Of a DNA stretch of 64,000 nt, positions 1 through 29,036 are shown piece after piece. This DNA comes from Hybos culiciformis. Its lineage: Eukaryota; Arthropoda; Insecta; Diptera; Hybotidae. Every line of letters starts with the position of its first letter. Positions within the stretch are counted from its first letter, which is position 1. Location of the stretch: positions 8,451,234 to 8,515,233 of the forward strand of contig OZ023273.1 in NCBI GenBank assembly GCA_964007475.1, read 5' to 3'. The notes beneath the pieces are model-generated. The model saw only the letters and a list, made by a program, of their open reading frames with translations. It made no database searches and was not told the DNA's origin. Both the position numbers and the translations under genes were made by a program.

Positions 1-969
1 TAACAAAAACAATAAAATTTTGAATTATTAAATATCGTGCAAGAAGTGAGAAGGCCTAATATTTTTTATTAAATTTTTTAAACAGTTTTTTATTTACTTA
101 ATATTTTATTTTCTTATAAATTTTTCATAATCAATCATCGTTTTTATACTTAAAATTTTAAAAGAAACAATATATATACATAGGTACATATTATGTTGTT
201 TATAATTATCAAAAATATAAATTTAAAAGGAAAAAACAAAAAAAACGGCCAGTAAAAAGAAAATTTCGCGCTCCATCTATGTAGACATGAAAGTCGTCAT
301 TATTTTTTAGCTGCAAGTTCAATACAATTCATCCAAAACAAAATAGTGTGTGTGTGTGTGTGTGTTTAATAAAAACAAATAAATTTATGACATTTTTATA
401 AGAATTTTTTTATTTTTTGTTTTTTGACATTTAAAAAAATATATTTTTCCATCTTTTTTGGGTTTGGGTTGGAGATTGAATTTTGGATTATTGGACGTCA
501 ATGTCAAAAAATATATAAATTTTTGACTATTTTTTTTTTTTTTTAACAAACTTAATAAAAAAAAAAAAAGAATTCTTTTTTAATTAAAATTAAATTGTAT
601 AATAAATTTGTAAATTTTTGTTCAAATTGTTAAATTTTAGTAACAAAATTAAAATAACTATTAAAATAAATTTTAAATGAAAAAAATTTATGAAAAAAAA
701 AATCTAAAACATTTTTCTTTAAATAGTGCACTTACTTACTACTACCTACTTGTGCTAAAAAGATACATTTTTTATTTAAATTAAAACAAAAAAAAAAAAT
801 TATATATATTTAAAAAAAAAAAAGGTAAATTTTAATAACTTATTTAAAATAAATTATTATTTTTTTTTTAATTTTCAGAAAAAAAAATTTTTTATAAAAT
901 TTTGTTATAAATTATAATTTTCATCAATTCATGACTAAAAGAAAGAACGCCCACATAAAAAAGATATTT

Positions 970-1004
<35 letters not shown>

Positions 1005-4000
1005 TTTTAATGCATATAAAAATCAAATGGAAGGAATATATACGAATAAAAAAAAAAAAAAGCTGGATATTGAAAATATTAAAAAAAAAAATGTGTTCAA
1101 AATTAAAGTTATATAATTTCAAATTATATTAAATTTTCATTCAAAATTTTCAGAGATAATAAAAAGGATCACCAAAAAAAATTCGAACCTAAAATTTTTC
1201 TTTAGTTTTTAGCCGCACAAAAAAAAAACCACTCATCATTTTTTCACTGAAATTTTTCAGAAAAGTCTTAGGAACATATTTCTGTTTTCTTTTTGTAACA
1301 AAAATTAGCTTGAATTATCTTAAGTTTTTTTTTTTTTTAAGTTGCTTCCAACCATATTAGTTCAATTCATAAAAAAGAAAAGTGTGAAGCAGTGACTTCA
1401 ACAAAAATTGTTCAATCAAATATTTTCTCATTAAGTCATTACGTTTGTAATAATTTAATATCATAAAAAAACAAGAAATTGATCCTTTAATATAAAATAG
1501 GTACAAGTACAAAAAAAATAATTGTTTTAAAACTTTTTTATTGAAATATATATTTTGTGTTTTTTAAATTTACATCTTCTGTATCCAATTTATCATTTTG
1601 GGGTTAAGTATATCTTATTTATTTTGGCAGGGTATCTTGATGATTTATATATACGATATACCTATGTATCTCTATATTATATGACAAGAATTCGAATTCA
1701 ATTAACGATCTAATTTATAAAATAAAATATTATAATTATAATTTGCAAAAACTGAACGTTTTCAACGCGTTTACTTTGAATGTTGAATAATTCACGCAAC
1801 AACGGTGGGAACCAACACCCACCCTCATTAAGTATATACCTACTTGAGTTGGAAAAAATTATTTTAAAAGCTTTAAATTTTTTTTGTATTGATTGTAGGG
1901 AAACTATGCTAAATTTTTGTATATGCAATTTTTTTTTTTTTTTTTTTTTTTTTTTCATCTCAATCATATAGGTAAATCATATTCTGCAAAAAAATGAATA
2001 TATAACATTTTTATTTGAAAAAAAAAAAAAAAAAACAAGTGTAATTTTTTTTTCCTACAGCGCGAAGCATAACTATCACAGTGTTATGGAAATTATGTCA
2101 ATGTCGCGCAATTTTCTTCAATAATCCTTGAAGATTATTTTTAAAGAAAAGTTTTAGTGACATTTCATTAAAAAAAAAAAAAATTAAAAAACAACATTAT
2201 TTTATTCTTTTGTTTTTATTTTAAGAAATTTTACATGAAAATGAATTAAGTGAACAAGATTGGTCATATTTTGAATTGATATGGTAGTTTAAGAGTTATA
2301 TGCATTTTAGTGGCAAACGGGGTCCATTTATTATATTCTAGATTTGAAGATACATTTTTAAATTCCCCTCGCGGAGAACTCTTAATTAATTACTTAGCCT
2401 GTTAATAATTTTTGTTTTTCAATAAACATTTTTTCATTCTACTCTTAAAATTTCAAACCTAGTGTGTAATAATAATCTATTATTGACCTATAACTATAAT
2501 ATCTTGATTTAAAAAAAAAAGTAATCATTTTCTTTTTCAAATATTTTTATTGTATTATCTAATTAAAAACATGAATTTGAAAATCAGTAAAAGCCACAGG
2601 ACAACAGGGGTTAGGGAGGTTGGGGTTGTTGGGTACTCTTTTTTTTTTTTTTTTATTAAAGTTACCAAATCACTAGGTGGGATATCTTTTATGCTTAAAA
2701 AAGTATGGATTTGATAATGGGGATAGGTAGTTTAGACGGGATTAAAAAGTGGGACAGTCAGTAGGTAATCATTTACACTCTTCTTAAAGCGGCGCAAGTC
2801 GTAAATCAAACGTCCGTCAGCTGTAGGGAACAATTTTGAAGCATGTTGGGTTGTTGGGTACTTAAGGTCAGTGTTCACAATCTCGGAAATCGGTTTCACA
2901 AAATAAAAATCTCGGATATAGGATGTCGTAACATAATTTATGTATCAACTTTTATTGGTTACTTAATTTACGATGAAATGAAAATGGAAATTAATCGCGA
3001 AATTAAAAAAATAAATTTCCTTCATAAACCTATAGGTACAAGGAATTCTATGGAAAATCACCCACTGATAAAAGACAATTTTAATTAACAAAAAAAATAT
3101 TTTTTGAGTTATTTGTTATTGGAGATCTACAATAGATCTTCAAGTGCGTTTTTTATTGATAATAATTTTTAAAATTATGATTATAATTTCTTCCATTACT
3201 CAATAAAAACCTTCTTTAAGATTTTAATCAAAATTATTTATTTACCAACCTACTTCTTTCATGAAAATTAATAAGAATTCGAAATTAACATGTGCACACT
3301 GATAAAAGAAAAATAGAAAATGAAAAATAAAGAAAAAGTTTAGATATGCAAGAGTGTATGTATATTCTGTATATAAAAATCTACAAATTTCTTTTCTACA
3401 TATATACATTTTTTATATTTTCTTCCTTAATTTAAACAAACAAAATAATTTTATATACTTAAGCGATCTTTCTAGAAAAAATTAATAATTTTGTGGTTTG
3501 TTTTTTAATAATTTCCATCATTATTCAATTAATAATTTTTAAATTGTAAAAAACACAACCAACATAGTTTTTATTATAAATCCTTTATATGGGAAATTGA
3601 AATTATTTAAGAAAGTTAATTTACAGTAAAATCGATCGAGGTGAAATATTGCTATAATGTATTGTAACCAACTATGAGTCGATTTGCAAAATTTAATCTC
3701 GATCCGATGATGGCAAGTGGGTCAATTTTCTAAATAGAACTAAATTCATACTTCAACAATATTTCAACATTATTTAATATTAATTTAAATTGGTATAGAA
3801 CTACCTCACCAAGTTATTCCGTATAATAAAAAAATTTTTAATAACACTATTTACCTAATAATAGAAATGAAATTTACGGAAAATAATCTTGTATTGGATC
3901 ACAAATAACACTTGTCGGCAATTTTTTTTAAAGAGGAAGACAAAGAGTTTAGAACCAAAAAAATAGGTTAACATTTAAATATTTGTCCACATTTATTTCC

Positions 4001-7000
4001 TATGAAATGCCGTAGATTGTGTTAATTTAAATAAAATAAAAATTCAATACCATTTAATTTTATAGAAATAAAGCAAAATAGCAGTCTCTCCGAGGCTCAA
4101 CCGTTTCCGAATTTAGCAAGATTGTCCGCTTCTATATTTGTTTCTATGTTCGAACGGCCTTTATTTTATTTTATATTAACTAACTTCTTATACCCACCTT
4201 GTATATGAAATAATAATTTTATCTCTTTCGCCCAAATATTTTATTTTGGTTTCAGTAACTATGTAAAAAAAAATTTAAGTTTTCACATAAAACAACTTAC
4301 ACATAATATCTCAATAATTTTTAAATATATGTATATTAAAATTCAATAGACTAGTAATTTCAAATTAAATAGCTAATACTTTAATGCAAATAAAATCATT
4401 ATTGTTTTAACAGTGAACCCAGATAAAGAATAACTTAGTTGATAGCAAAAACTAATTTTTGGTGTAATGCAATGCAGTTGATTTATACGGTTTTAAACTA
4501 ATTATTAATTAATTAAATTGAATGATATATTTAAACATATAAATAGTAAATCATAAATAAGTTTCAAAAATTGAATTTCAACTTTCATGGTGGTTAATAA
4601 TTTTAAAATAAAATAAATAGAATGAAAGGAAAATTGTATGGAAACCTTAAACGAAAATTTGTTTAGAATCATGTATTGAAAGTTGAATAAATGTTTACAA
4701 ATGTTTAGACATTAATTATTCACAATTTGTGTACTTTTACACAGATAATGTATCATTTTTAAATAGATTTGATGTAAAAAAAAATTAAAAAAAGTTTTAT
4801 TTGCTAACTATATATAATTAACATTATACATGCGATATTTTACGATTTGAGTAAAGATGTTTGAACCCATAGCGCCGAAATGTCTATCAAAATCCTTTCG
4901 TCATTCATAGTGTTATCTATTTTAATACCGTTTCGTCAAGTGAAACAACGCTAATGTAAAATTTACTTGTTTATCATTCTCTAATCTCTCTTATGCTTCT
5001 GAGAAGCTGCAAAGATCAACGACTAAGTGACTTACAGACTTTGTTCGGTCCCGTTTGAGTAACATGGGCGACTCTTCAACTCCTTTTTGGAATTTTTGTT
5101 TTTAGGATTTCGTGATGTTCCCGTACTGAATACCAATTACAAATTTTTAAAACATATAATATATTAATTTGTTAATTTGTTAATCGTTATGATTTTTTGT
5201 GTATCAATAATCATTTATAAAAAAAAATTAATTAAAAATTTGTATGACACGAGTATAAAAAGGCTATTTTGGGAGCATTCTCCTTATGTTTTTCATATGT
5301 CAAAAAACTTTTGCCATCGTCATGATCTAGTCATATACATTGATATTATATTTTACACATGATGAGACACTATACGAATAAAAAAAAAACTTTAAGAAGA
5401 AAACGTTCTCGCAAAAAAGAAAAAAATGTATGTGTGTGCACAGATTTTCAAATGAAAATGTATGTTTTAAAAATATATATCAAATACAGAAAATAAAAAA
5501 TTTTATACACAATGGCCATGTGTATTTTAGAATAAGATCTCCATTCTTAAACTTTTATGTTTTTTAAATTAAAATTAGAATTAGAACACTTTTATTTTTT
5601 CAACTATGCACTATGACCAATGACATAGTTTGAACATATTTTTAATCTAAAGGGCAATAGTGTTACAGTACCAGTTATATAAATGTACAACCGATAGATA
5701 TTTGATTGAAACAAATAAGGCTGAAAAAGTAATTAAATTTCTATCTATTTTGAAAAAAAAAAAAAAAAAAACGGATTTTTAATTGCTAATTTGAATAAAA
5801 TCTTGTTATGAAGATATTAATAATTAGGATTTTCATAAAATCAAGATTTTTAAAATATTTAGGATTTTCAAAAATAAAACTAAAATTATCAACTACTAAG
5901 AAAAACAAGGTACTTTCGGTCGATTCGATTCCCACATTGAACTGAATTTTATTTTCGTTTATTACTTTAAAATAAGTGCAGTTAAATGGAGAACAATTTT
6001 TTTTTTTTTTAATTTAAAAATTTATACATAAAATTAAAATGGTTAAGCTCTTTGTCTAAATTTTCAAGTAAATATATATTTTCGTATATTTTAGCTAGCC
6101 GAAAATTTTTTTTTTTTTTTTTTTTTAAATTCGTGTCCAAAAATAACACACTCCCTTCTTGTTTTATTTTTGGATATTTTTCATTTTTAGCCAAAATTTC
6201 GTCTATACGCATTTCTTTTTAGAATTAGATTTTAATAATGTCGAACTTTAAAAGCATATTATTTGTTAATTATTTTTATAATAAAATTATTAAAAATTTA
6301 AATATGTGAAAATTCCAAAAAATATATTAAAAACAAAAAAAAACAAAAAATTTTTAATTTTAAAACAAAATCTAAATTCAAATTCAAATTTTAGTAGGTT
6401 TTAAAGTTATATAAATAAAATAAAAAAAAAAAGTTAAAATATTAGGTATAGAATGACACTAAGCACCGGTTAGTAGGATATTATCGGTTCATCATTTTTT
6501 TTTTTAAACATTTTGCAATAATAGTTAAATTTTAATATATTATTAAAAAGAAATAAAAAAAAAAAACTTGAAATAAAATAAAAATAAATTTTCAAAAAAA
6601 AAATTAAAAAAAAAAATATATCTAAATTTTCTTCAGATGCAAATTTGTGTGCATGTAGTTTTTTTTTCTATTTTTTTTTTTAAGAAAATCTTAAAAATCA
6701 ATGTTATTAAATAAAAAAAATTAGTGATTATAATTTTTGTTTATTCATATAAATATTACTATTTAAAAAATATATAATAAAAAAAAAAATTCTGAAGTTA
6801 ATTTCGAAATTTTGAAAAATTTATTGTTTAATTATATTTAACTATACTTAAAAAATTAATTTCCAAAAAGAATATAATTTTTTATAATTTCTTGAATAAT
6901 TTTTTTTTTTTTAACAAGAACGTTTCGAAAAAAATTTGAAACATCATTAAAAAAAAATAAATATATATAAGTATATATATATGTGTGAATATAATATTAA

Positions 7001-7330
7001 CAAATAAATACAATATCTAAATGTCATATTAAACTTATAAGTACCTATATACCAATTAAACACACACATTTCGTGTGTAGAAGATACTATAAAATTATTA
7101 TAATTTTGATTTTTTTAATTGCCTCTAAATGAAAAGGTAAATTAAAAATTCTATTATCAATATTTTAACAAAGTCATTGAATTTCATTGAAATAAAATAT
7201 AAATTTTGAGTTTTGTTGACTTTGATGTATACCTACCTAATTAACAGAAAAAGGTTTTTTTTTTTCAATGAACTTTAAGTAACTTAGAAGAGTTTTTTTT
7301 TTTTTTAAATAGTTTTTTATAAAATTTTCA
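1..7330. other. A/T-rich intergenic region, no gene recognised
   Basis: I see no convincing gene in this stretch. It is dominated by poly-A and poly-T runs, and the short open frames that cross it are low-complexity. It holds a TG dinucleotide run near 346-367, a short phrase (ttgggttgttgggtact-like) that occurs near 2625 and again near 2847, and a diverged member of a dispersed repeat near 2231-2330. Part of it may be promoter or untranslated exons of the NUAK gene downstream, but I cannot locate any such exon. Confidence 0.6.
346..367. repeat. (TG)n microsatellite
   Basis: An uninterrupted run of about ten TG units lies in A/T-rich intergenic DNA. It is a simple sequence repeat with no visible functional context. 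Confidence 0.9.
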
Positions 7331-7339
7331 AACTTTGCG

Positions 7340-7943
7340 ATGATTGGCCTTCAATCAATTGCTTCACCTTTCCTGGATCACCTCTCTTATAGTGAGAGAT
7401 TGGCGAAATTAAATTTGTTTTCAATAGAACGTAGAAGAGAGGTGGCTGATGTGGTGTTCTTACACCAACTGATCGTAGGTAAAATAAATAGTCCTAGTCT
7501 CTTAGCATGTGTAGATATAAGAGTCCCAAATAGAACTCTCAGAAGTATGCCTCTATTTAATGCAAAATACCATCGAACATCTTATGGCATGAGGGAACCG
7601 TTGTCGAGGATGATCAAAACGGCTAATGATAATGACGAAAATTTCAATTTTAACCTTAGTAAGGACGCGTTGAGGAAGAGTCTTTACAGGAGTTGATTGG
7701 AAGGTTGGTTTGTGCGGTGACTCTCTGTCCACTGTTGGACTGACTGAATTATGTTTCAGGTTTTGAATACATCGTTATCTTTTTGTAATGAATGTATAGT
7801 GCAATGTTATATTTTCATTTTGTTTTTGTATTAATAGTTTCCTAATGTGATATTTTAAAAATTTTAAATTTAATGTATTTTAACATTGTATATATGAGCT
7901 TGAGTTAAGCTACAGATAAATAAATAAATAAATAAATAAATAT
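7340..7943 (+). mobile_element. 5'-truncated non-LTR retrotransposon remnant (3' end of a LINE)
   Basis: The open frame at 7340-7696 (118 aa) resembles the extreme C-terminal tail of LINE reverse transcriptases common in insects. It has the SxxRRxxADVVFLHQLIVGK type of segment followed by basic residues and a short end. No upstream reverse-transcriptase core is present, so the copy is 5'-truncated, as usual for LINE insertions. About 220 bp of 3' untranslated sequence follow the stop and end in a (TAAA)n tract at about 7917-7942, a typical LINE 3' terminus. The frame is open, but without the catalytic domain the element cannot be active. The clade (Jockey/CR1-like) is a guess. Confidence 0.7.
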
Positions 7944-10560
7944 TTAATTAAATTCAATTAAGTTATTTATTCACAGAAAATAAGTAAATTAATTTACTAG
8001 ACTACTTTTATTTACTGTTCCTTATAATCAAGATCTCTAAATTAATAGTTTGGCTTTATTTATTAAATAGGTATTCTACAATATTTATCTTTTATTATCT
8101 TTAAAAAAAATTTATTTTCAAATCTATCGTTTCAATAAATTATTTGAAAAATTGTGAAAAAAAAAACAAATTTCGGAAATTTTTTATTTTTGTTAAACTT
8201 AAATTTAAATTTTAAAGGAATGAAAGGAAATAAAATGCTTGACTAAAATGTGAACAAAGAAGAGTTTTCTTTTAAAATTAAAACAACAAAAAATCTGAAA
8301 TACTAGAGCGAAAAAGAATCAGTAAAATTAAAAGTTTCCTTCAAAATAACCCACTTAGATGATAATACCCATGCTTCAATACAACAGATATGTCAAGTTT
8401 TGCTGTTTTATCGTAATAAGAAATTAATATGAGAAACTAATAATATCCCGTATTCTTGAACCCCAACGTTTACTCTAATACTACAAAGATAGACAGACAT
8501 TTGTATTTATTATAAGCGAAGCGTATTATACCTCGTTCGCACCTAAATATAGTTCCGGAAAAAAAATGAAAATTTATACTTCTAAAAGTTCTTTTCATAC
8601 TTGATAAGTGGAACGAATTTGGCAGTTCCGGAGAAAATTAAAATAGGGGGCGAACACATAACAAAAAAATTTTATGTAATTTTTCGTCGAAGACGATTTG
8701 GTTTTCGGTCATACTTCATCATAGAGCCTTAGTCATGTACTACTATACTATTTACAAATTAATCTAAATCCAGTCCCCAGTCCGAATCCTTGGAAAAAAT
8801 CGACATAAATCTAACAAACATAATATTATCTATTTTTAACGGAATTCATGAAAAGTTTTAAAAGAATGCAAAATTAGATGAATTTTATATCAAAATTACT
8901 TAGACCCTTTTCTGGTTCACAGCTTCTTGCTACCAAACCCGAAATCATAAAAACTGAACTATATTTTGGCATTCAAAGAATTAAAATTAATTGGGTAGCT
9001 TATTAGTTATAAGCATTTTAGTAGCGGATGATCGGACGGACGGACATTTGATGAAAACTTATATACATACTTAAGTATGTAGTTGGTGTTTTTTTTTTCA
9101 TTTTTGATGGAAATTTACATTAGGAAATTTATTTCAATTATTTTTTTTATTTATAATCTATTTGATATGGATATTAAAATTTTAATTTTATACTTATTTC
9201 ATTCAAATCTTTTAAAAAATTACAGAAAATATAGTCAAAAATTATGTATATATCGGCCTATAATACATAAAAAATTATAAATATAAAATACATCCAGATT
9301 CTAGATTTAGAGAAAAAAAATTCGTAGATTTTTATTTGCATATAAGTATATACATTATGTATGTATGTATGTAGGTATTATACCCATTACCCATGTTCAA
9401 TATATTGTACATTTAATATATTATTATATAAAAATAAAATACATAATAAAAATTAATTATACGTAGTATTTAAAGAAAAAAACCTATACAATATAGAAAG
9501 GCCATAAATATAAATGTTTGTAGTTATATCATGTACCTACATAAATTTATTAAACAAAAAAATATGCATTATACATAAATTCATAGTATATATATTCACA
9601 ATGTACATAATATGTTTATATATTTAAATGTATTTTACGAAAAAAAAAATAAGAATTTCTTATAAACAAATCAAAATTTCGCGATAAACGTGATGCTGTG
9701 TTGACTGTGTACTTACTTATTTAGATAGTAGTATGTTTATATGGATTGGACATTATGTATAATAATTGTATGAATTTTACTTACATATCATAGCATAGGA
9801 TAGATACACGGATGGACATATTCATCTTACATACAATTTACTCATACTTATTTTATTACAATAATTTTATTTTACAAATGCTTCTGCAATCTCAAGAAAT
9901 CGTGATTTAATATTTCATTGAAAAATATAAGAAAAGAAAAATATTTTCATTAATTATGAACTTGTAAATATGTTGGTACCGTACAACACATATACTAAAT
10001 TATATTACACGGAAATTCCGGATTTTTATTTTATTCTATATATATTTATCATCACATGGTTTTCTCAATATCCATATTTTCTGGGTAATTTCTCATGTTT
10101 TTTATAGTAAATTATTGAGCTTTTGTTATAACATATTATTTTTTAAACACACGCACTTACTTACATATTTTATGAATTTATTATATTCATTTTTTAATTT
10201 TATAATACTTAATAAAGTATTATATATAAATATACATCAAGATTCTATATTTTAATTATTTCCGGTTTTCCTGCGCGACGTGATTAGCCCAAAAATTTAA
10301 ACTATGAATTGTGTACTAATTTTTAAATTTCCACAACATATATAATAAAAGAAAAATAAAGATCTAATGATTCCACTTAAGATTTCTATCCCGAAGTCTT
10401 GTCACGAAGATATAAGACAAACAAAATGAAGTAATCTCCCCAATATTATTTAATCTTTTTTAGTTTTGTTGCTTAAGAAAGTACAATTGGTACTTAATTC
10501 TAAGATTTGAATAAATCTTGTACATATCATTGATATTATATATTCGATTTTAATTTGCAG
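7944..10560. other. Intergenic region upstream of the NUAK gene
   Basis: I see no gene here. The sequence is A/T-rich, with a short (ATGT)n run near 9357-9374 and a member of a dispersed repeat at about 8893-9060 that ends in a cggacggacgga-type motif. A good polypyrimidine tract and AG at 10547-10560 precede the first NUAK coding exon. The transcript therefore very likely has at least one untranslated upstream exon somewhere in this region, which I cannot place. Confidence 0.5.
8893..9060 (+). repeat. Member of a dispersed repeat family
   Basis: The phrase with 'gtagcttattagttataagc' followed by 'attttagtagcgg' and cggacggacgga shares ordered blocks with the reverse complement of 60540-60680 and, more weakly, with 2231-2330. 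The copies differ by many substitutions and small indels, so this is an old interspersed repeat. I cannot name it or define its full ends. Confidence 0.5.
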
Positions 10561-10573
10561 AAACATTTTCAAA

Positions 10574-26047
<15,474 letters not shown>

Positions 26048-27298
26048 TGATTGCAGAATAATGATAATTGTTTATTTTGTTATTACTTGTCATTAGCGAA
26101 AAAATCGGACTTACAAAATATAAAAAAATGAAATTAAATGAATTTAAAAATTGCAATAATTTTAATACAATTTATTAATTTAAAAATATGTAAAAAGAAA
26201 ACATAATTCGCAATATTATTGTTATATTTATAGTCAAGAAAATTATTTTTTACAAATTTTATTGATATAAAATAATTTTACTATTATTATATGATGTACC
26301 TAGTTCTTAAAAAAATTATTTTATTTTTTAGGAAGAAAAAAACATTGATAAAATAAAATAAGACTTAGATACATACATATGTATATTTCCGAAATTTTTT
26401 AAATTAAATTAAATTTCGAAATAAAAGTCTGAATATGAAAATCGTAATTTTTAATTTCTGTTCATATTCAAATGTATTTTAAAACAGGAAAATAAAAACT
26501 TTCTCTCTTAAACGTGGAAATCATAAACTCATTCAGCTAGATTTACCAAACAATAAGTACAAGTATTAATAAAATATTATTTCAATGAATATTTTATGAC
26601 GCTAACTTGTATCCGTTGTACCTTCCTATTCCATAATGCTATAATGCTGTTTTTGAGCTATCAACTACAAAACTTCTTCGGTCGTTTGTGTGCCAAAATT
26701 TACGCAAAAATTCATTGAAATGAATGCAAGCAAAAGAAAATGAATAATCTTCTTAGTAAAATATTTAAAGGGTGTAGAACAAAAAAATCTTATAGTGAGT
26801 TAACTCAAATAATAATTTTTTTGGTTACATTCTTTTAGAAAACTATAATAGATAGCCTTCTGAAATTTTTTAAACAGAAAAGTAAATGACACGAACTGAC
26901 TCAAACTAAACATCTAAAACATTTAATTTAAAAAAAAAAATTCAATTTTAAAAAAATTAACTGGAGAAAAAAAATTTAATTTGGATGGAGATATTTTTAT
27001 TATTATTTCAATGGTTTATTCTATACTACGCCATAGTTGATTCTAATGCAATAAAACAAAATTGAAGTGAATTTAATCAGTTATAACGCACTGAGTTTTG
27101 AATATCTGCTGAGTAAATTTCAGTTTATTGAAGTGTAATTATATGTAAATTGTAATTCTTCTTCTAAAATTATACCTAATTAAATGGGAAATAAGCAAAT
27201 ATTAGTGAACAACAATTTATTACAATCAATATAATTTACATTACAACTAAATGTGAAAGTACATTGTTATAAATTATAAAACTAGGTATTTATTTTAA
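26048..27298. other. Convergent intergenic region between NUAK and Mic10
   Basis: This contains the NUAK 3' untranslated region, with AATAAA at 26420-26425, and on the other strand the Mic10 3' untranslated region, with AATAAA (reverse complement) at 27216-27221. No further gene is apparent. Confidence 0.6.
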
Positions 27299-28431
27299 TT
27301 ATTGAGAGTTTAGCTCACTTTCGCAATTTCTGTACGCGAATCCAATGCCAAACCCTGTTCCAGCTAAAATTGGCCATGATTTTCTTTTAAATAACAAAAC
27401 ACCTACAACTGCCCCTGTTCAAGTGAAATAAATTATATAAAATAAAGTAGTTTATAAAATTTAATATAAAAATGCTTCTTTTGTTTTGAAGGCTAATTTT
27501 TTGCTACAACCAAGCTTAACTTCATATTTTTCTTTTCCTGCAGATACCTTATGAAACCAAAATTTAATATGGACATCGAGTAGGTATATCATTCGCTGGT
27601 TTAAGCATTAGTAGTGCAAAAAAGACATACTATGATTGGTATATAACTTACCTAAAACCATTCCACCCGCTGGAAATAATGAAGTAGAATTAGAAATTTA
27701 TAGAAAGTAGTGTTTTTAATTTATGATTAAAAAATAAAAAAAAAATATTTAAAAAGCACATCAAACGAAACCAAATACAAGCTTTAAGATGGCAATATAA
27801 CCTACCCTTCATCACATAAAATCAATAATTCAATTATGACACGATGTTGCGACAAGAGCAGGATAAGATACCTATTCTTTTTCAATCTCAAAAAATACTT
27901 TACGATCGACCGTAACCTTTTTACAAAAAACCAACTTCCCTTCCCATCGAATGAAATTAGAAATTTATATTCATTAAATTTCATCAAAATAAAATTTGAG
28001 AATAAGATTTTCCTAAAATTTTTATGCTCTATGGTAAATCATAATAAACCCGGTGCTGCTGACTTCAAATCTGTTAGGTCGAAGTGCTTGTGCTAATGCA
28101 AAAGTCAATAATGTTTTCTTTTCATTACATAAAAGTAAGGAATAAAAATGAAGGTAAGGTAAATGTTTGAAATAATTGGGCTTGCAACGGAAACGAGTAG
28201 GTATTAAATAGGTGCAATAATCAAAATCATAACATAAACATTAAACCAAAAAAAAATTATGTAATGATTAATTAATGAATAACAATTTCTTGTATTAGAT
28301 AGGTAGGTAAGGTACCTTGGTATAATAATAAAATTAAATTTACCTCCTTTGACAATGGTATCCGTCAAACAGCGGTCAATTCTTTTCCCGTACTCAATTT
28401 CCGATAATGGTTTCTTTTTTGAATCTGGCAT
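27299..28431 (-). CDS. MICOS10: MICOS complex subunit Mic10 (MINOS1/MICOS10)
   Basis: Three exons on the minus strand, 28431-28344, 27669-27652 and 27414-27299, total 222 nt and encode 73 aa; phases match throughout. Mic10 is the small two-pass inner-membrane protein that bends the membrane at mitochondrial crista junctions. Exon 1 carries the family's conserved N-terminus (YGKRIDRCLTDTIVK). The 18-nt exon 2 supplies the glycine-rich GAGGMVLGG of the first membrane segment. Exon 3 gives the positively charged loop FKRKSWP and the second glycine motif GTGFGIGFAYRNC, followed by a short polar tail. Human Mic10 is 78 aa, so the length fits. The gene faces GCN1 head-to-head across 605 bp. Without the microexon the first membrane segment would lose six residues, so I am confident it is real. 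Confidence 0.9.
27652..27669 (-). CDS. MICOS10: 18-nt coding microexon of Mic10
   Basis: The exon lies between a tttccag acceptor and a gtaagt donor on the minus strand. It reads G|CG GGT GGA ATG GTT TTA G| in the phase left by exon 1 and required by exon 3. It codes most of the glycine-rich patch of transmembrane segment 1, which Mic10 needs for oligomerisation. Gene predictors usually miss exons this short. Confidence 0.8.
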   Translation of the reverse strand, partial: RVEWF

Positions 28432-29036
28432 TATATGGCTTTTATATAAATATATAAATTATTATTTTTTTTATAATTATTTATTTAATTTTGTTGATCT
28501 TCCACAGCACCAAAGCAAAGACACCAAATTCATTGTCTGTCAATTGTTATGTCATTCGAGAGTTGAGCGAGCGAAACCAAAATTAAATAAAATTATGATG
28601 GCCGGCGGAGCATTTCCACTTACACAACAGTTCTCGGTCAACTCATTTCCCATATTTGACAGTACCATAATCAAATATAACGACATTTTTTGAACCTCAC
28701 ACAAACGGTTTGCCGGGATTAAAAAAAATAAAAGTGGCGTCAATAATTAATAATGAAAAAATAATTAAAATGATGGATGGTATGCTATAATGTTATCAAA
28801 TAATACATAATATACAATTATTTGTATATTATAATTATTAATAGGTACGTATCAGTACGTATTCGTTTGTACCATTTTGATTTTTAGTACTTTGCTACAG
28901 ATGTCGCTTTTTCTACTTCTGTCATTGACAATGTAAAAAAGTGATGCAACAAAGCGACATAAAATTTATTTCTCATTCTCACCACACCAAATCAGTCACG
29001 TCAAATGCGCTTAACATTTTCCTAATAAAAAAAAAA
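28432..29036. promoter_or_regulatory. Shared divergent promoter region, Mic10 (-) and GCN1 (+)
   Basis: The 605 bp between the two start codons must contain both 5' untranslated regions and core promoters. It is less A/T-biased than the surrounding introns, notably 28500-28640 and 28860-29010. I see no clear TATA box or named motif. The inference rests on the head-to-head arrangement alone. Confidence 0.45.

Noticed and set aside
931..1116. Short open frame rich in Phe and Lys
   Set aside because: It is produced by poly-T and poly-A runs; there is no codon structure or neighbouring exon.
2843..3088. 81-codon open frame on +
   Set aside because: No recognisable motif, no splice context that links it to a gene, and a length expected by chance in this region.
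28349..28693. 114-codon + frame overlapping Mic10 exon 1
   Set aside because: It is antisense to the Mic10 first exon and runs into the divergent promoter; no homology is recognised.
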